56,184 nucleotides of DNA from Lachnospiraceae bacterium (GCA_910575155.1 CAJTDX010000020.1:1-56184), one strand, 5' to 3'. Positions 17,720 to 26,557 are shown, numbered from the stretch's first letter. The notes: generated by a model from the sequence alone, not told the origin. A program made the numbers and translations.

Positions 17720-19045
17720 TTATGGCACATTCAGCATAATTTCAGAATAAAATTCTGAATGTGAATGATAGAACCGGGTAATACCATGATATTTTTCGGC
17801 GGTGATGGAAATGGATAAAAGTCCCATTCCATTGCCGTCTTTTTTGGTAGAAAGGTATTTTTGCCGGGATTTTTTTATAATACCGTCAAAACTGTTCACA
17901 CAAATGAGGTAAAGTTCTCTGTTTTCATTTAAGTCGACTGACAGATTGATATAACGCTGAGCTCTCGGAATGATAATACAGCCGTGAATGGCATTTTCTA
18001 AAAGATTTCCCAGTATGGAGCACAGATCAACATCAGAAATACGCAGTTGTTCCGGCAGGTCAACGTGCCAGTTAATTTCAATATTACGTGATTGGGCAAG
18101 ACCGGCATAATGGGCAAGTACTGCGTTGGCTGCCGAATGTCTGCAGAAAATCCGGGGCCGGTAAGAATCCAGTTCCTGGTTGTATTCTTCCAGGTATTGC
18201 AGAAGATTTTCCCAATTTGCCTCTTTTGCAAGAATAAGAAGCGTGCGGGCTGTGTGGCGGAAATCGTGGCGCAGCTTGCCAGTTTCATTTATATAGTCCA
18301 GCAGGAGCCGGTACTGTCGGGACTGAATCTCAAAAAGCTGCGTTTTTTGTTCCTGTTCATTTTTATCAATGAGGTTTTTCGCAATTCGGTAAAACATCAG
18401 TTGGAACAGCAGATAAAGCAGCAGAAACGTAAAATCAATCAAAAGATACAGCTCAAAAATGCGTCCGATCGTGGCATTTTTATGATTCACAGGAATCATC
18501 ATATAGTTGCAGAAGGTAATCAAAGCGGGTACAATCCACACGATATTCCACACTGATTTTGTATGGAAATGTTCCACAATCCAGGAATTTTTTTTATTCA
18601 GAAAAGGCAGGAAGATAAAACATATCAAAGATATGGTTACGATCCATTGAATTGTAAGGCTGGCAAAATAAAAAGGATTTTCCAGATTATGATTTTTCAT
18701 GTATGCTTCTGCCATAAAATAAGCAAGTCCACCGAAAGAAGACATTGCCATAGCGTTTACGGTCAGATAAAACAGTTTAATTTTTTCAAGATCCACTGCC
18801 ATGCAATAGAAGGGAAAGCAGACAGGAACTGTCAGGGTATAGGGGATATTATGGTTTGTGACAGGTATCTGCATTTCTGCAAAGGCGATCACAAAGCCAT
18901 ACAGCACAAAGCTGGGAAAGAGTATCAGAATCAGTTTTTTTCCGGAAATGCGCAGATGGTTCCATACAGGCAGCAGGCACATCAGGGAGGCTGGAATAAA
19001 AAGGAAATAAGATACAGCTTTACTCAGATAAACCATATAATTCAT
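17720..19045 (-). CDS. GHKL-type sensor histidine kinase (AgrC-like)
   Basis: This 441-aa membrane sensor kinase is of the peptide-pheromone (HPK10) type. The first 220 residues hold about six hydrophobic segments, followed by a coiled-coil linker. The phosphoacceptor region is KLRHDFRHTARTL (His260), the N-box is LGNLLENAIHG (about 338-348) and the G-box is KDGNGMGLLSI. The classical F-box is lacking, as in this family. AAGGAGGGAG precedes the ATG, which lies one base after the response regulator stop codon, so the two are translationally coupled. No agrB/agrD-like peptide gene is seen, so the signal is unknown. The divergent surface-protein gene is the most obvious candidate target. Confidence 0.9.
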   Translation of the reverse strand: MNYMVYLSKAVSYFLFIPASLMCLLPVWNHLRISGKKLILILFPSFVLYGFVIAFAEMQIPVTNHNIPYTLTVPVCFPFYCMAVDLEKIKLFYLTVNAMAMSSFGGLAYFMAEAYMKNHNLENPFYFASLTIQWIVTISLICFIFLPFLNKKNSWIVEHFHTKSVWNIVWIVPALITFCNYMMIPVNHKNATIGRIFELYLLIDFTFLLLYLLFQLMFYRIAKNLIDKNEQEQKTQLFEIQSRQYRLLLDYINETGKLRHDFRHTARTLLILAKEANWENLLQYLEEYNQELDSYRPRIFCRHSAANAVLAHYAGLAQSRNIEINWHVDLPEQLRISDVDLCSILGNLLENAIHGCIIIPRAQRYINLSVDLNENRELYLICVNSFDGIIKKSRQKYLSTKKDGNGMGLLSISITAEKYHGITRFYHSHSEFYSEIMLNVP

Positions 19046-19046
19046 G

Positions 19047-19778
19047 TTACTCCCTCCTTGACAATTGTTTTCTCCGTATGTTGAAACGGTAGTTAATTAA
19101 AATTTGCTTCAGCTCTGTTTTCTTTTTCGTATTCATAGGAAAAGAGACGCCGCTTTTCATCCGGCAGACAAGATCTTCCATGCAATCCACATAATCCAGA
19201 TTTACCAGGATGCCCCGGTTTATGGTGCAGAAACGCTCGTCTTTCTCCAGTGTGGATTTCAATTTGTTGAAAGGAATTCGGCAGCGGTATTGTTCCTGTG
19301 CCCGCACAATGCAGTAATTGGAGTCTGTGCAGATATATTCTAAATGGGAATAAAGCACAGGTATGATCTGTTTGCCCACGGAGAGGTTCAGATATTGTTG
19401 ATTTTCTGGAAAAACCCGCAGAAAATCGTAAAGCGTGCGCAATAGCCGATTCTGATCCAAAGGTTTTAAGAGATAATCAAAAGCATGACAGGGAAATGCC
19501 TGCGCCATATGCTCCTGACTGGAGGTAAGGAAAATCAGACAGCAGTCCGGGCACAGGCGACGCATTTTGAGAGCAGTCTGGATGCCGTCGGTGTTTTCCA
19601 TATAAATATCCATAAATACCAAATCGTATTTGCGGTGACTGATGGCAGCCAGAAAAGCAGTTCCATCCGCAAAGCAATCGTAGGAAATGTTCAAACGCCG
19701 ACTGTCGGCAAAGCACATTAACATTTTTTTCAGGTCGTGAGTTTCTGCTTCTTCGTCGTCTACAATAGCTATTCTCAT
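19047..19778 (-). CDS. LytTR-family response regulator
   Basis: This 243-aa regulator has an N-terminal receiver domain (MRIAIVDDEEAE, phosphoacceptor Asp57 in LVFMDIYM, Lys in DYLLKPL) and a C-terminal LytTR DNA-binding domain from about residue 135 (YICTDSNYCIVRAQEQYRCR, FCTINRGILVNLDYV). The reading frame can extend to 19823, but the ATG at 19778 has AGGAGGTG upstream. It is the first gene of a two-gene operon with the AgrC-like kinase. LytTR regulators bind paired direct repeats near promoters. The 153-bp divergent spacer contains candidate promoters for both directions. Confidence 0.93.
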   Translation of the reverse strand: MRIAIVDDEEAETHDLKKMLMCFADSRRLNISYDCFADGTAFLAAISHRKYDLVFMDIYMENTDGIQTALKMRRLCPDCCLIFLTSSQEHMAQAFPCHAFDYLLKPLDQNRLLRTLYDFLRVFPENQQYLNLSVGKQIIPVLYSHLEYICTDSNYCIVRAQEQYRCRIPFNKLKSTLEKDERFCTINRGILVNLDYVDCMEDLVCRMKSGVSFPMNTKKKTELKQILINYRFNIRRKQLSRRE

Positions 19779-19799
19779 GGCAATGCACCTCCTGTAGTT

Positions 19800-19828
19800 A
19801 TCATAAACAAAAAAACGCGGCAAATCAA
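19800..19828 (-). promoter_or_regulatory. Predicted promoter of the two-component operon
   Basis: On the minus strand TTGATT (19828-19823) and TATGAT (19805-19800) are 17 bases apart, and the regulator's AGGAGGTG follows about 10 bases further on. Confidence 0.6.
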
Positions 19829-19879
19829 TTTCTTTTTTCTTCGGTTTATCCCCAAAAAAAGCAGTTTATCACAGAAATG

Positions 19880-19909
19880 TTGTCGAAAATCTTAAGATAG
19901 CGGTATGAT
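19880..19909 (+). promoter_or_regulatory. Predicted promoter of the surface-protein gene
   Basis: TTGTCG (19880-19885) and TATGAT (19904-19909) are spaced 18 bases apart. The -35 box is poor, which fits a promoter needing an activator such as the adjacent LytTR regulator. This is inference. Confidence 0.45.
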
Positions 19910-19931
19910 AAGGTAAATAAAAGGAACAGGA

Positions 19932-22900
19932 GTGAAGCATATATTGAAAAATGGTAAAAGATATTGGAAAAAATTATTTGTGGTGATACTGGCGGCTGTA
20001 GTTCTCTGCAGCACTGACAGTGTTTCTATGATTGTAAAAGCCGTGCAGGAGAATGGAGGGCAGACAGAAAATTCTTTCAAAACTGCTGCACAGGAGGTAA
20101 AAGAACTTTGGGTACATTGCCGTGCAGTAAGTAAAGTCTGGAAGCCGAATATGGATGTGTCGGATGAATATATGCGTTCTGTCATTGATTTTAATGTGCT
20201 TTATGGAGGCAGTGCTGATGAGCTGGTGCAGAATTACTACCAGATTCAGTGGATTGCGGAAGATGGAACCGTGCTTTCAGGCATTCCGGAAAATGCGGGC
20301 ACATATACGGTAAAAGTAATTCTCGACGAATGTCTTTCGCAAACGGCAAAGATGGCGCAAGGCAAGGATAGTTTTACTTTTATTATTCGTAAGATGAATT
20401 TTGCGAATGCAATTATTGGATTGTATGGGACGATGCCGGAATGGACCGGGGAACCTGTGCTGCCCAAAGAGCCATATTTGGCGAACAGCGATTACCGTTT
20501 GCCGAAAGAGAACTATGAACTTCAGTTTGTGGATGAGAAGAATTGCGTGGAGCCGGGCAGGGGATATGTGAAGGCTGTGGCAAAAGGGCCCAATGTGGAA
20601 GGAGAGAAAGAATTTTCCTATCAGATTAACAAGGCGCAAATGAATCTGATTCCCTTTCAGGAGGCAGTTGAGAAAGAATTTATTTATGATGGCACAGGAA
20701 AACATCCCGTATTAGAAGGTACTTTTGAGGAAGTAAAGGAGATCAAATATGGGAACTATTATGACAGCGATTTTAACAGGCTGGAAGGGATGCCGGAGGA
20801 TACAGGAAATTATAAATGCTATATTGATCTTATTCCAGAAGATTCTGTTCATTATTATAATGGCAGATGGTATCAGGATTATACCATTACACCCCGCAAA
20901 CTGGAGGCGGACGTACAGGTGGAAAAGCGTAAAGTATATGATACTGGTACGGGAGTAAAAACGTCGGAAACTACCGTTTTGAATCTGGTACCAGGCGATG
21001 AAGTCGCGCTGTCGTCACTTGCAGAATACGATACGAAACAGGTGGGAAAAAATAAAACAATTTCAGTATCTTTTGCACTGCGGGGAAAGGATGCCAGAAA
21101 TTATACGGCGCCGGACGGGTTTACGCTTACAGATGGAGAGATTGTGCCCAAAGAAGTTCAGGCGCAAAATATTGTTCTGCAGTCTTATTTTTATAATGGC
21201 AGCCGGGAGGTGCCTCTGGACGATACGGCTGTCACGGATAAAAATCACTGGGCGCTTACCGGGGTGTACAGCAGCGTAGATGATGTGGCATTGGACCACT
21301 CCCAGGCAAAGGCATATATGGCAGACGCAAACGTTGGAGAGAAAAAGCCGGTTACGTTTACAGGATTGAAACTTATGGGAGCAGACAGCGGTAATTATTT
21401 CCTGGATCAGCCCCAGGCGGCAGTGACGATCCGAAGGATTCTGTTTTCTGATGCAATCCGGGTGGAAATGCCGGATTATCAGTACGGAAACGTTATTCCT
21501 GAACCATTTTTGCTGAACTATAAGGGAGATGGAGAGATCACTTACAAATTCAGAAAAGGAGACAGCGATGAAGAATACCGGGAATGGAAAGAAATCGGTC
21601 CCCAAACTTTAATGCCTGGAAAGTATGAAATGATTGCTGAAGTTACAGATACCATTAATGTTCAGGGAGGGCTTACTGTTTATCCTGCGGAGTTTTATGT
21701 AAATTGGCTGTCTCCTGAACTTACTGGGACGCAAAACTGGGAGAAAACGTACGGCGGGGAACCATTTTATCTGGACGCCGTACATAAGGGCGACGGACAG
21801 CTTCGTTATCAGGTATCTCAGGGAGAAGACATACTGTCTGTGGACAATGACGGTAAAGTGACCGTCAAAAAACCTGGAGAAGCAATCGTTCAGGTGATAT
21901 TTGACAAGACTATGCTTTACAGGGCAGATAGTATTTCTGTTAAAATTTCCGTGGCAAAAGCGACGGGCAGCGCATCTGTTTCACAGGAAGGGTGGGAATA
22001 CCATCCCCAAAACAGTAATGCAAAGTTACCAGTTCCTGTATCAGAAACCAATGGGACAGACCATGTTGCGTATCTGTATAAAGCAAAAGATGATGCAGAC
22101 AATACTTATACAGACGAAATTCCGGTAAATGCGGGAGAATATACAGTCAAAGCAATTTTTGCAGAGACAGAAAACTACCATGAAATCAGTGCAGAGGCGG
22201 ATTTTACCATTACTAAAGCCCAGGCGCAGATTACAGGGATGAACTATTATTTGAAGCGTTATGGAGATGAAGCATTCGCACTGAACCTGAGTAAGACCGG
22301 GGACGGAGATTTGATGTATGAGGTAACTTCCGGTGCAGAGGTTGTGGAAATAAAAGAGGGCGGCATGGTAACTGTTCAGAAAACAGGGACGGCTTATATT
22401 ACGGTTTTCATGGCGGCTACGAATAATTACGAAGCAGTAAACACAGAAGTTCAGATTATCGTCTCCCGCGGGCAGGGCACAGGGAGCGTGAAGCTGGAGG
22501 ATTGGATTTACAGTCCGGACAAGGGGAATGCAAATCTTCCGCAGCCTGTGTCAGAGACAAACGGAACGGATCATGTTTCTTATTTTTATAAGGCCAAAGA
22601 TGCGGGGGATGAATCGTATACAACTGAAATTCCGGTAAACGCGGGAGTATATACGGTAAAGGCTGTGTTTGCAGAGACAGAATATTATCTGGAAGCAGAA
22701 GCAGCGGCGGATTTTCAGATTTTAAAGAAAGAAAATCCGGAAAATATGCCGGCGTCAAACAGCATAACTATAAGTGCCGGCGCAGAGAATCAGGTAAAAG
22801 ACATAGAACTTCCAGACGGATGGTTCTGGAAGAACACGGACATAGAATTGATTCCGGGCGGAATTATCACGGCAGAAGCAGTGTATGAGGACAATGCGAA

Positions 22901-23624
22901 TTATGAACAGTATCAGGTGCAGATAAAATTAAGCAAGATGGCGGAACTGATCGCCTCTGCCACAGACCGGGAGTATATCATCGGCAAAGACGCCACTGCG
23001 GTTATTCAGTGTACCGGAGCGCTGTCAGAGCTAAAAAGCGTGGAGGTTGATCAGGCAAAGATCGATGATTCAAACTATTTATTAGAGGAAGGATCAACAA
23101 TTCTGTTATTTCAGAAAACTTATCTGGACACACTTTCCATAGGAAATCATATAGTTCGGCTTTGCTATACAGCAGGAAATGTGGAGAGCGTTCTGACAGT
23201 GAAGAAACAGAATAACGAGGACGGCGGCACAGAGCCAGGAGGAGAGAATCTAGGTGAAGTCCCAGGGGATGAGAATCCGGGAGAGAATCCAGGTGAAACC
23301 CCAGGAAATGAGAATCCGGGAGAGAATCCAGGTGAAACCCCAGAGGATGAGAATCCAGGTGCAAATTCAGAGAATAAACATCCAGTTGTAAAACCAATAG
23401 ATCAAACGCCAGAGAGCCAGGTACTGGATAAGAAACCGAATGTCCGGATACCTGTCAGCCAAACCCCAGATAATCAGAGGCAAGATGTTTCCGACAGCAG
23501 AACAGAACATACCGACAGACCTGTTACGGGAGACAGCGCGCCTTTAAAGCTGTATCTTTTGTTGCTGCTTTTCTCAGCAGGGAGTGCTGTTTTTATATGG
23601 AAGAAAAGGAAAAAACAGCAATAA
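19932..23624 (+). CDS. Cell-wall-anchored repeat protein (MBG/Ig-like modules, PVTGD sorting signal)
   Basis: This 1230-aa exported surface protein has a signal peptide at residues 1-37 (a basic stretch, then LFVVILAAVVLCS) and a large extracellular part made of MBG/Ig-like beta modules. Two modules are near copies: residues about 677-760 and 850-935 share PVSETNGTDHV, EIPVNAG and YTVKA, and each is preceded by a Big2-like module (KTGDGDLMYEV; KGDGQLRYQV). A Pro/Glu/Asn/Gly-rich spacer with 13-residue repeats follows at about 1100-1145. The C-terminus is PVTGD, a hydrophobic helix and KKRKK, a sortase substrate signal. The start is GTG with AAGGA 6 bases upstream; TTG 19944 is an alternative. 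Adhesion is likely but unproven. Confidence 0.85.
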   Translation: MKHILKNGKRYWKKLFVVILAAVVLCSTDSVSMIVKAVQENGGQTENSFKTAAQEVKELWVHCRAVSKVWKPNMDVSDEYMRSVIDFNVLYGGSADELVQNYYQIQWIAEDGTVLSGIPENAGTYTVKVILDECLSQTAKMAQGKDSFTFIIRKMNFANAIIGLYGTMPEWTGEPVLPKEPYLANSDYRLPKENYELQFVDEKNCVEPGRGYVKAVAKGPNVEGEKEFSYQINKAQMNLIPFQEAVEKEFIYDGTGKHPVLEGTFEEVKEIKYGNYYDSDFNRLEGMPEDTGNYKCYIDLIPEDSVHYYNGRWYQDYTITPRKLEADVQVEKRKVYDTGTGVKTSETTVLNLVPGDEVALSSLAEYDTKQVGKNKTISVSFALRGKDARNYTAPDGFTLTDGEIVPKEVQAQNIVLQSYFYNGSREVPLDDTAVTDKNHWALTGVYSSVDDVALDHSQAKAYMADANVGEKKPVTFTGLKLMGADSGNYFLDQPQAAVTIRRILFSDAIRVEMPDYQYGNVIPEPFLLNYKGDGEITYKFRKGDSDEEYREWKEIGPQTLMPGKYEMIAEVTDTINVQGGLTVYPAEFYVNWLSPELTGTQNWEKTYGGEPFYLDAVHKGDGQLRYQVSQGEDILSVDNDGKVTVKKPGEAIVQVIFDKTMLYRADSISVKISVAKATGSASVSQEGWEYHPQNSNAKLPVPVSETNGTDHVAYLYKAKDDADNTYTDEIPVNAGEYTVKAIFAETENYHEISAEADFTITKAQAQITGMNYYLKRYGDEAFALNLSKTGDGDLMYEVTSGAEVVEIKEGGMVTVQKTGTAYITVFMAATNNYEAVNTEVQIIVSRGQGTGSVKLEDWIYSPDKGNANLPQPVSETNGTDHVSYFYKAKDAGDESYTTEIPVNAGVYTVKAVFAETEYYLEAEAAADFQILKKENPENMPASNSITISAGAENQVKDIELPDGWFWKNTDIELIPGGIITAEAVYEDNANYEQYQVQIKLSKMAELIASATDREYIIGKDATAVIQCTGALSELKSVEVDQAKIDDSNYLLEEGSTILLFQKTYLDTLSIGNHIVRLCYTAGNVESVLTVKKQNNEDGGTEPGGENLGEVPGDENPGENPGETPGNENPGENPGETPEDENPGANSENKHPVVKPIDQTPESQVLDKKPNVRIPVSQTPDNQRQDVSDSRTEHTDRPVTGDSAPLKLYLLLLLFSAGSAVFIWKKRKKQQ
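23243..23360 (+). repeat. 39-bp in-frame tandem repeats in the wall-spanning spacer
   Basis: Two nearly identical 39-bp units (23271-23309 and 23310-23348) are flanked by partial units. They encode 13-residue repeats of the form DENPGENPGETPG. Such tracts can change copy number by slippage and so vary the length of the wall spacer. Confidence 0.85.
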
Positions 23625-23720
23625 AAACAATTATCGCACTGCGGCGGAAAAGAAATATGCCGCTAAAGCGACCCGCCGCAGGCGGAGAATCCTGCAGAGC
23701 AGGATTCTTTGTTCCTTTTT
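23621..23720 (+). terminator. Terminator region after the surface-protein gene, with a dispersed repeat word
   Basis: AGAATCCTGC (23686-23695) pairs with GCAGGATTCT (23699-23708), and a T-rich run follows. Before it, GCGGCGG (23641-23647) can pair with CCGCCGC (23673-23679). The stretch 23621-23662 closely matches 35481-35523 (shared words AAAACAAT and ATCGCACTGCG and CGGAAAAGA), marking a dispersed intergenic repeat. Confidence 0.7.
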
Positions 23721-23737
23721 CACAGAAAAATGTCTTT

Positions 23738-25090
23738 TTAAAGCATTTTCCGGCAAACTTCTAACGCTGTTTCATATACCGTCTGGAACGGTACTTTGCA
23801 CTGTCTGGCGGCAGCGGCGACGTCCTCATATTCCGGTTTGTATTTACTGATACCGTAGCCCGTGTTGATTTTGATGGTGATTTCGCCGTATACGGTGGAA
23901 ATCTTGCGGAATTGCGCGTCCAGCGTTCTGCGGTAACAGGGCTGGATGCGGATGCCGCGGGTGGCTGTATGGGTCAGGATCAGGCGGCTGAAACGGCTTT
24001 CTTCCGGAAGGTTGCACAGAACCGTCAGCAAGGTGCCCGGACGGCTTTTTTTCATATAAATAGGCGTGGTGTATACATCCAGCGCTCCGGCTTCCCTTAA
24101 GAGCGTCACCGCATAAGAGACGGCTTCGGGAGTCATGTCGTCGAGATTGCAGGAAAGTTCCAGAATCTGGTCCAGACTGTGAAACTGCTCGGTATAGTAG
24201 TCTGGATGTGTTTCCTCTTCTCTGGGAAGTTTTAATGCTCCCGGTGAAAAAGCGCCGGGCAGTTGTCTGGGCGCGGGAACCGGAAGCGCGCTTAAGAAGC
24301 CAAGAAAAGCGCGCACGCAATTTGCAGAAGGGAAATCTTTGGTTCCCATGCCATATCCGGTCTGTTCCACGGAAATAGGAGGCATGGGAGTAAACTGGCT
24401 GACAAAATGCTTCAGCAGCGCGGCTCCGGTAGGCGTACATAATTCTCCCTCAATGCTGCCCGCATAAATAGGCACATCCTTGAGGATTTCTGCAGTGGCG
24501 GGAGTGGGGACAGGCAGTATGCCATGTGCGCAGCGGACGCTGCCGGTGCCTACGTGAACCGGAGAGGCGAGGATTTGTTCCGGATTTAAAAGCTCTGTCA
24601 AAAGACAGCAGCCCACAACATCCATCAGGGCGTCCAGCGTTCCCACTTCATGAAAATGAATTTGGGAAAGATCGGTGTTATGCGCCAGGCTCTCGGCATT
24701 GCCAATCAGCGTATATACTGCTTTGGCGTGTTCTTTTACATTGTCGGAAATCAGAAGTTTGTCAATTCTGTTTTGCATTTCCGGATAGCTGGTGTGCAGA
24801 TGGCCCAAATCCGTATGCGTATCATGATGCGTATGTTCTGGATCATGCGCAGCAGAAGCGGTATATCCGGAAGGCGTTTCCTCCTGTCCCAGGATCACAA
24901 CGTTTATTTTCGTGCCCCAAATGCCGCATTTTTCCGCGGGGACAGCCTGCAGAAGTATCTGATTGGGAAACAGGTTATTCATGGTTTTCAGAAATGATTC
25001 CTTCTGGGAATCGGATAAAAGTTCATAGAGGGCGCCCATAAGCATATCGCCGGAAGCCCCCATGTTGCATTCAATAAAAAGTGTTCTCAT
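23738..25090 (-). CDS. larC: Nickel-pincer cofactor biosynthesis protein LarC (nickel insertase)
   Basis: LarC inserts nickel into the pyridinium dithiocarboxylate precursor to make the NPN cofactor of lactate racemase and related enzymes. This 450-aa protein has the LarC start LFIECNMGASGDMLMGAL, a His-rich loop near residues 84-100 (HDPEHTHHDTHTDLGHLH) that could bind metal, IHFHEVGTLDALMDVVG, and the C-terminal LSCNLDDMTPE segment. It is one uninterrupted frame; in some lactobacilli the gene is split by a programmed frameshift. AGGAGG precedes the ATG, which overlaps larB by 4 bp. No larE or larA is present in the window. Confidence 0.93.
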   Translation of the reverse strand: MRTLFIECNMGASGDMLMGALYELLSDSQKESFLKTMNNLFPNQILLQAVPAEKCGIWGTKINVVILGQEETPSGYTASAAHDPEHTHHDTHTDLGHLHTSYPEMQNRIDKLLISDNVKEHAKAVYTLIGNAESLAHNTDLSQIHFHEVGTLDALMDVVGCCLLTELLNPEQILASPVHVGTGSVRCAHGILPVPTPATAEILKDVPIYAGSIEGELCTPTGAALLKHFVSQFTPMPPISVEQTGYGMGTKDFPSANCVRAFLGFLSALPVPAPRQLPGAFSPGALKLPREEETHPDYYTEQFHSLDQILELSCNLDDMTPEAVSYAVTLLREAGALDVYTTPIYMKKSRPGTLLTVLCNLPEESRFSRLILTHTATRGIRIQPCYRRTLDAQFRKISTVYGEITIKINTGYGISKYKPEYEDVAAAARQCKVPFQTVYETALEVCRKML

Positions 25091-25848
25091 GTTTCATTAC
25101 CTCCTATATGATTGATCATGCTGGCAAGATAGCCAGCGCCGAACCCATTGTCAATGTTTACCACGCTGACGCCGCTGGCGCAGGAGTTCAGCATGGAAAG
25201 AAGGGCGGAAAGCCCCTGAAAATTTGCGCCGTAGCCTATGCTGGTGGGAACTGCGATAACCGGACAGTCGGCAAGGCCGCCAATGACGCTGGCAAGAGCG
25301 CCTTCCATACCTGCAACGGCGACAATCGCAGTGGCTTTGGAGATGCTTTCTGCATGGGCAAGAAGACGGTGGATTCCGGCGACACCGACGTCATACAGCC
25401 GTTCTACCCGGTTTCCCAGCGTTTCTGCGGTGAGAGCGGCTTCTTCCGCCACAGGAATGTCGCTGGTGCCGCCAGTGGCTACCACAATCGTGCCTGAGGC
25501 AGTAAATTCTTCTCTGCGGTTTACAATTCCAATCTGCGAAAGCTTGTCATAGGTAAGAGAAAACTGCAAAGAGAGGTATTGGGCAGAGTGTTCCGCAAGC
25601 CGTGTGATTAAAATATTCTCCTGACAATGGCCAAGAAGCGAGCGCACAATGCCCTCAATCTGCTCCGCTGTTTTTCCCGCGCCGTATATTACCTCGGGCG
25701 TTCCCTGGCGGATTGTGCGGTGATGGTCAATTTTGGCGTAGCCCAAATCCTCAAAAGGGCTGATTTTCAATTTTTCGTAAGCAGTTTCGATGTCCAGGAC
25801 GCCGTCTCTGACCTGCTGTAAGACAGATAATATTTGCTTTGATATCAT
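25087..25848 (-). CDS. larB: Nickel-pincer cofactor biosynthesis protein LarB
   Basis: LarB carboxylates and hydrolyses nicotinic acid adenine dinucleotide to start NPN cofactor synthesis, and is related to PurE. This 253-aa protein has a helical N-terminus, RQGTPEVIYGAGKTAEQI, and the PurE-like core IVVATGGTSDIPVAEEAALTAETLG, VAGMEGALASVIGGL, VIAVPTSIGYGANFQGLSALLSML and a C-terminal GFGAGYLA. It has the expected family length. It is the first gene of a larBC operon with an overlapping stop/start and a near-consensus promoter upstream (25899-25927). Confidence 0.93.
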   Translation of the reverse strand: MISKQILSVLQQVRDGVLDIETAYEKLKISPFEDLGYAKIDHHRTIRQGTPEVIYGAGKTAEQIEGIVRSLLGHCQENILITRLAEHSAQYLSLQFSLTYDKLSQIGIVNRREEFTASGTIVVATGGTSDIPVAEEAALTAETLGNRVERLYDVGVAGIHRLLAHAESISKATAIVAVAGMEGALASVIGGLADCPVIAVPTSIGYGANFQGLSALLSMLNSCASGVSVVNIDNGFGAGYLASMINHIGGNET

Positions 25849-25898
25849 TATAACCTCTTTTCAGCAGAAAAATAATCTGCTTACCTTATTTACGAATA

Positions 25899-25927
25899 AT
25901 TATAGGTTTTTCCCACACAATAGTCAA
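25899..25927 (-). promoter_or_regulatory. Predicted promoter of larBC
   Basis: On the minus strand TTGACT (25927-25922) and TATAAT (25904-25899) are separated by 17 bases, a near-perfect sigma-A promoter. The leader has a small hairpin GCAGATTATTTTTCTGC at 25863-25879. Confidence 0.75.
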
Positions 25928-26149
25928 GAAAGACAGATTTTGTATAGCCGTATATTTGTGAAAAATTGGTTGAATTGCCAGATTTTCCATGAGTTGAACG
26001 GAGAAAAATGACTGTTCTCACAAGGGAAAAAGGAAAAATCAGGAAAAAAAGGGCGGGGAACTTGTATTTGAGTGAAGGAAATCACAAAATTTTCGGGGAA
26101 TCAGCATTGCTTTTGGGCGATTTTCTGGAAAAAGGCAGAAAGGAGAAAT
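25928..26149. other. Non-coding spacer between larB and the HPr-like gene
   Basis: No supported gene. A 70-codon frame at 26008-26220 runs through the HPr-like gene's promoter, has Lys-rich random composition and no convincing ribosome binding site. The stretch is A/T-rich and holds only the two divergent promoters at its ends. Confidence 0.5.
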
Positions 26150-26178
26150 TTGACAAATTTATAAATTGGTGGCATAAT
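26150..26178 (+). promoter_or_regulatory. Predicted strong promoter of the HPr-like gene
   Basis: TTGACA (26150-26155) and CATAAT (26173-26178) are separated by 17 bases. This is one of the closest matches to consensus in the window. Confidence 0.75.
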
Positions 26179-26236
26179 TTCCGCAAGCTCAGAACAATGC
26201 AAGGAAAGAAATGCAGGTAAGAAAGGATGAGGAATT

Positions 26237-26464
26237 ATGAATGAAAAAATTATTAAGTTAGCAGATGCAGATGAAGTTTGTGATTTTGTAAGTGCTGCTG
26301 GTAAATGTGATTTTGATGTAGACATTTCTGACCAGCGCATGGTGATTGATGCTAAGTCCATTTTAGGAGTTATGGGACTTGGAGTGAAAAAGGAACTGAC
26401 AGTAAAGTATGGCGGCGAGGATCTGAGCTTTGAGAACGTATTAAGTAAATATACAGTTGCTTAA
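26237..26464 (+). CDS. HPr-family protein without the active-site histidine (Crh-like)
   Basis: This 75-aa protein has the size and fold pattern of the PTS phosphocarrier HPr. The segment DAKSILGVMGLGV matches the HPr regulatory helix around Ser46 (here Ser41). The N-terminal loop that should read GLHARPA with the phosphorylated His15 is replaced by ADADEVCDF and holds no His. It therefore cannot act as a PTS phosphocarrier but could still be a substrate or decoy for HPr kinase, as Crh is in Bacillus. AAGGATGAGGA precedes the ATG. It is monocistronic, with its own strong promoter and terminator. The regulatory role is inference. Confidence 0.8.
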   Translation: MNEKIIKLADADEVCDFVSAAGKCDFDVDISDQRMVIDAKSILGVMGLGVKKELTVKYGGEDLSFENVLSKYTVA

Positions 26465-26510
26465 GTTTGCAAAATGATAGACATTCGAAGATAGACAAAA
26501 GGCATAAAGG

Positions 26511-26553
26511 AAGAGGGCTGTCGCACCAATTTGTTTGGTGGGCGGCCCTCTAT
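26511..26553 (+). terminator. Hairpin terminator after the HPr-like gene
   Basis: AGAGGGCTGTCGCACCAA pairs with TTGGTGGGCGGCCCTCT with a few G-U or mismatched positions. The T-run is weak, so read-through into the neighbouring repeats is possible. Confidence 0.6.
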
Positions 26554-26557
26554 TAGT

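Noticed and set aside
23243-23360. Regular short repeats that might suggest a CRISPR array
   Set aside because: The units are contiguous, have no spacers, and are in frame inside the surface-protein gene as a Pro/Glu-rich spacer.
24526-25041. Long plus-strand frame opposite larC
   Set aside because: larC on the minus strand has clear family motifs and a ribosome binding site. The plus-strand frame is a compositional shadow.
26008-26220. 70-codon frame upstream of the HPr-like gene
   Set aside because: It overlaps a near-consensus promoter, has Lys-rich random composition and lacks a convincing ribosome binding site.
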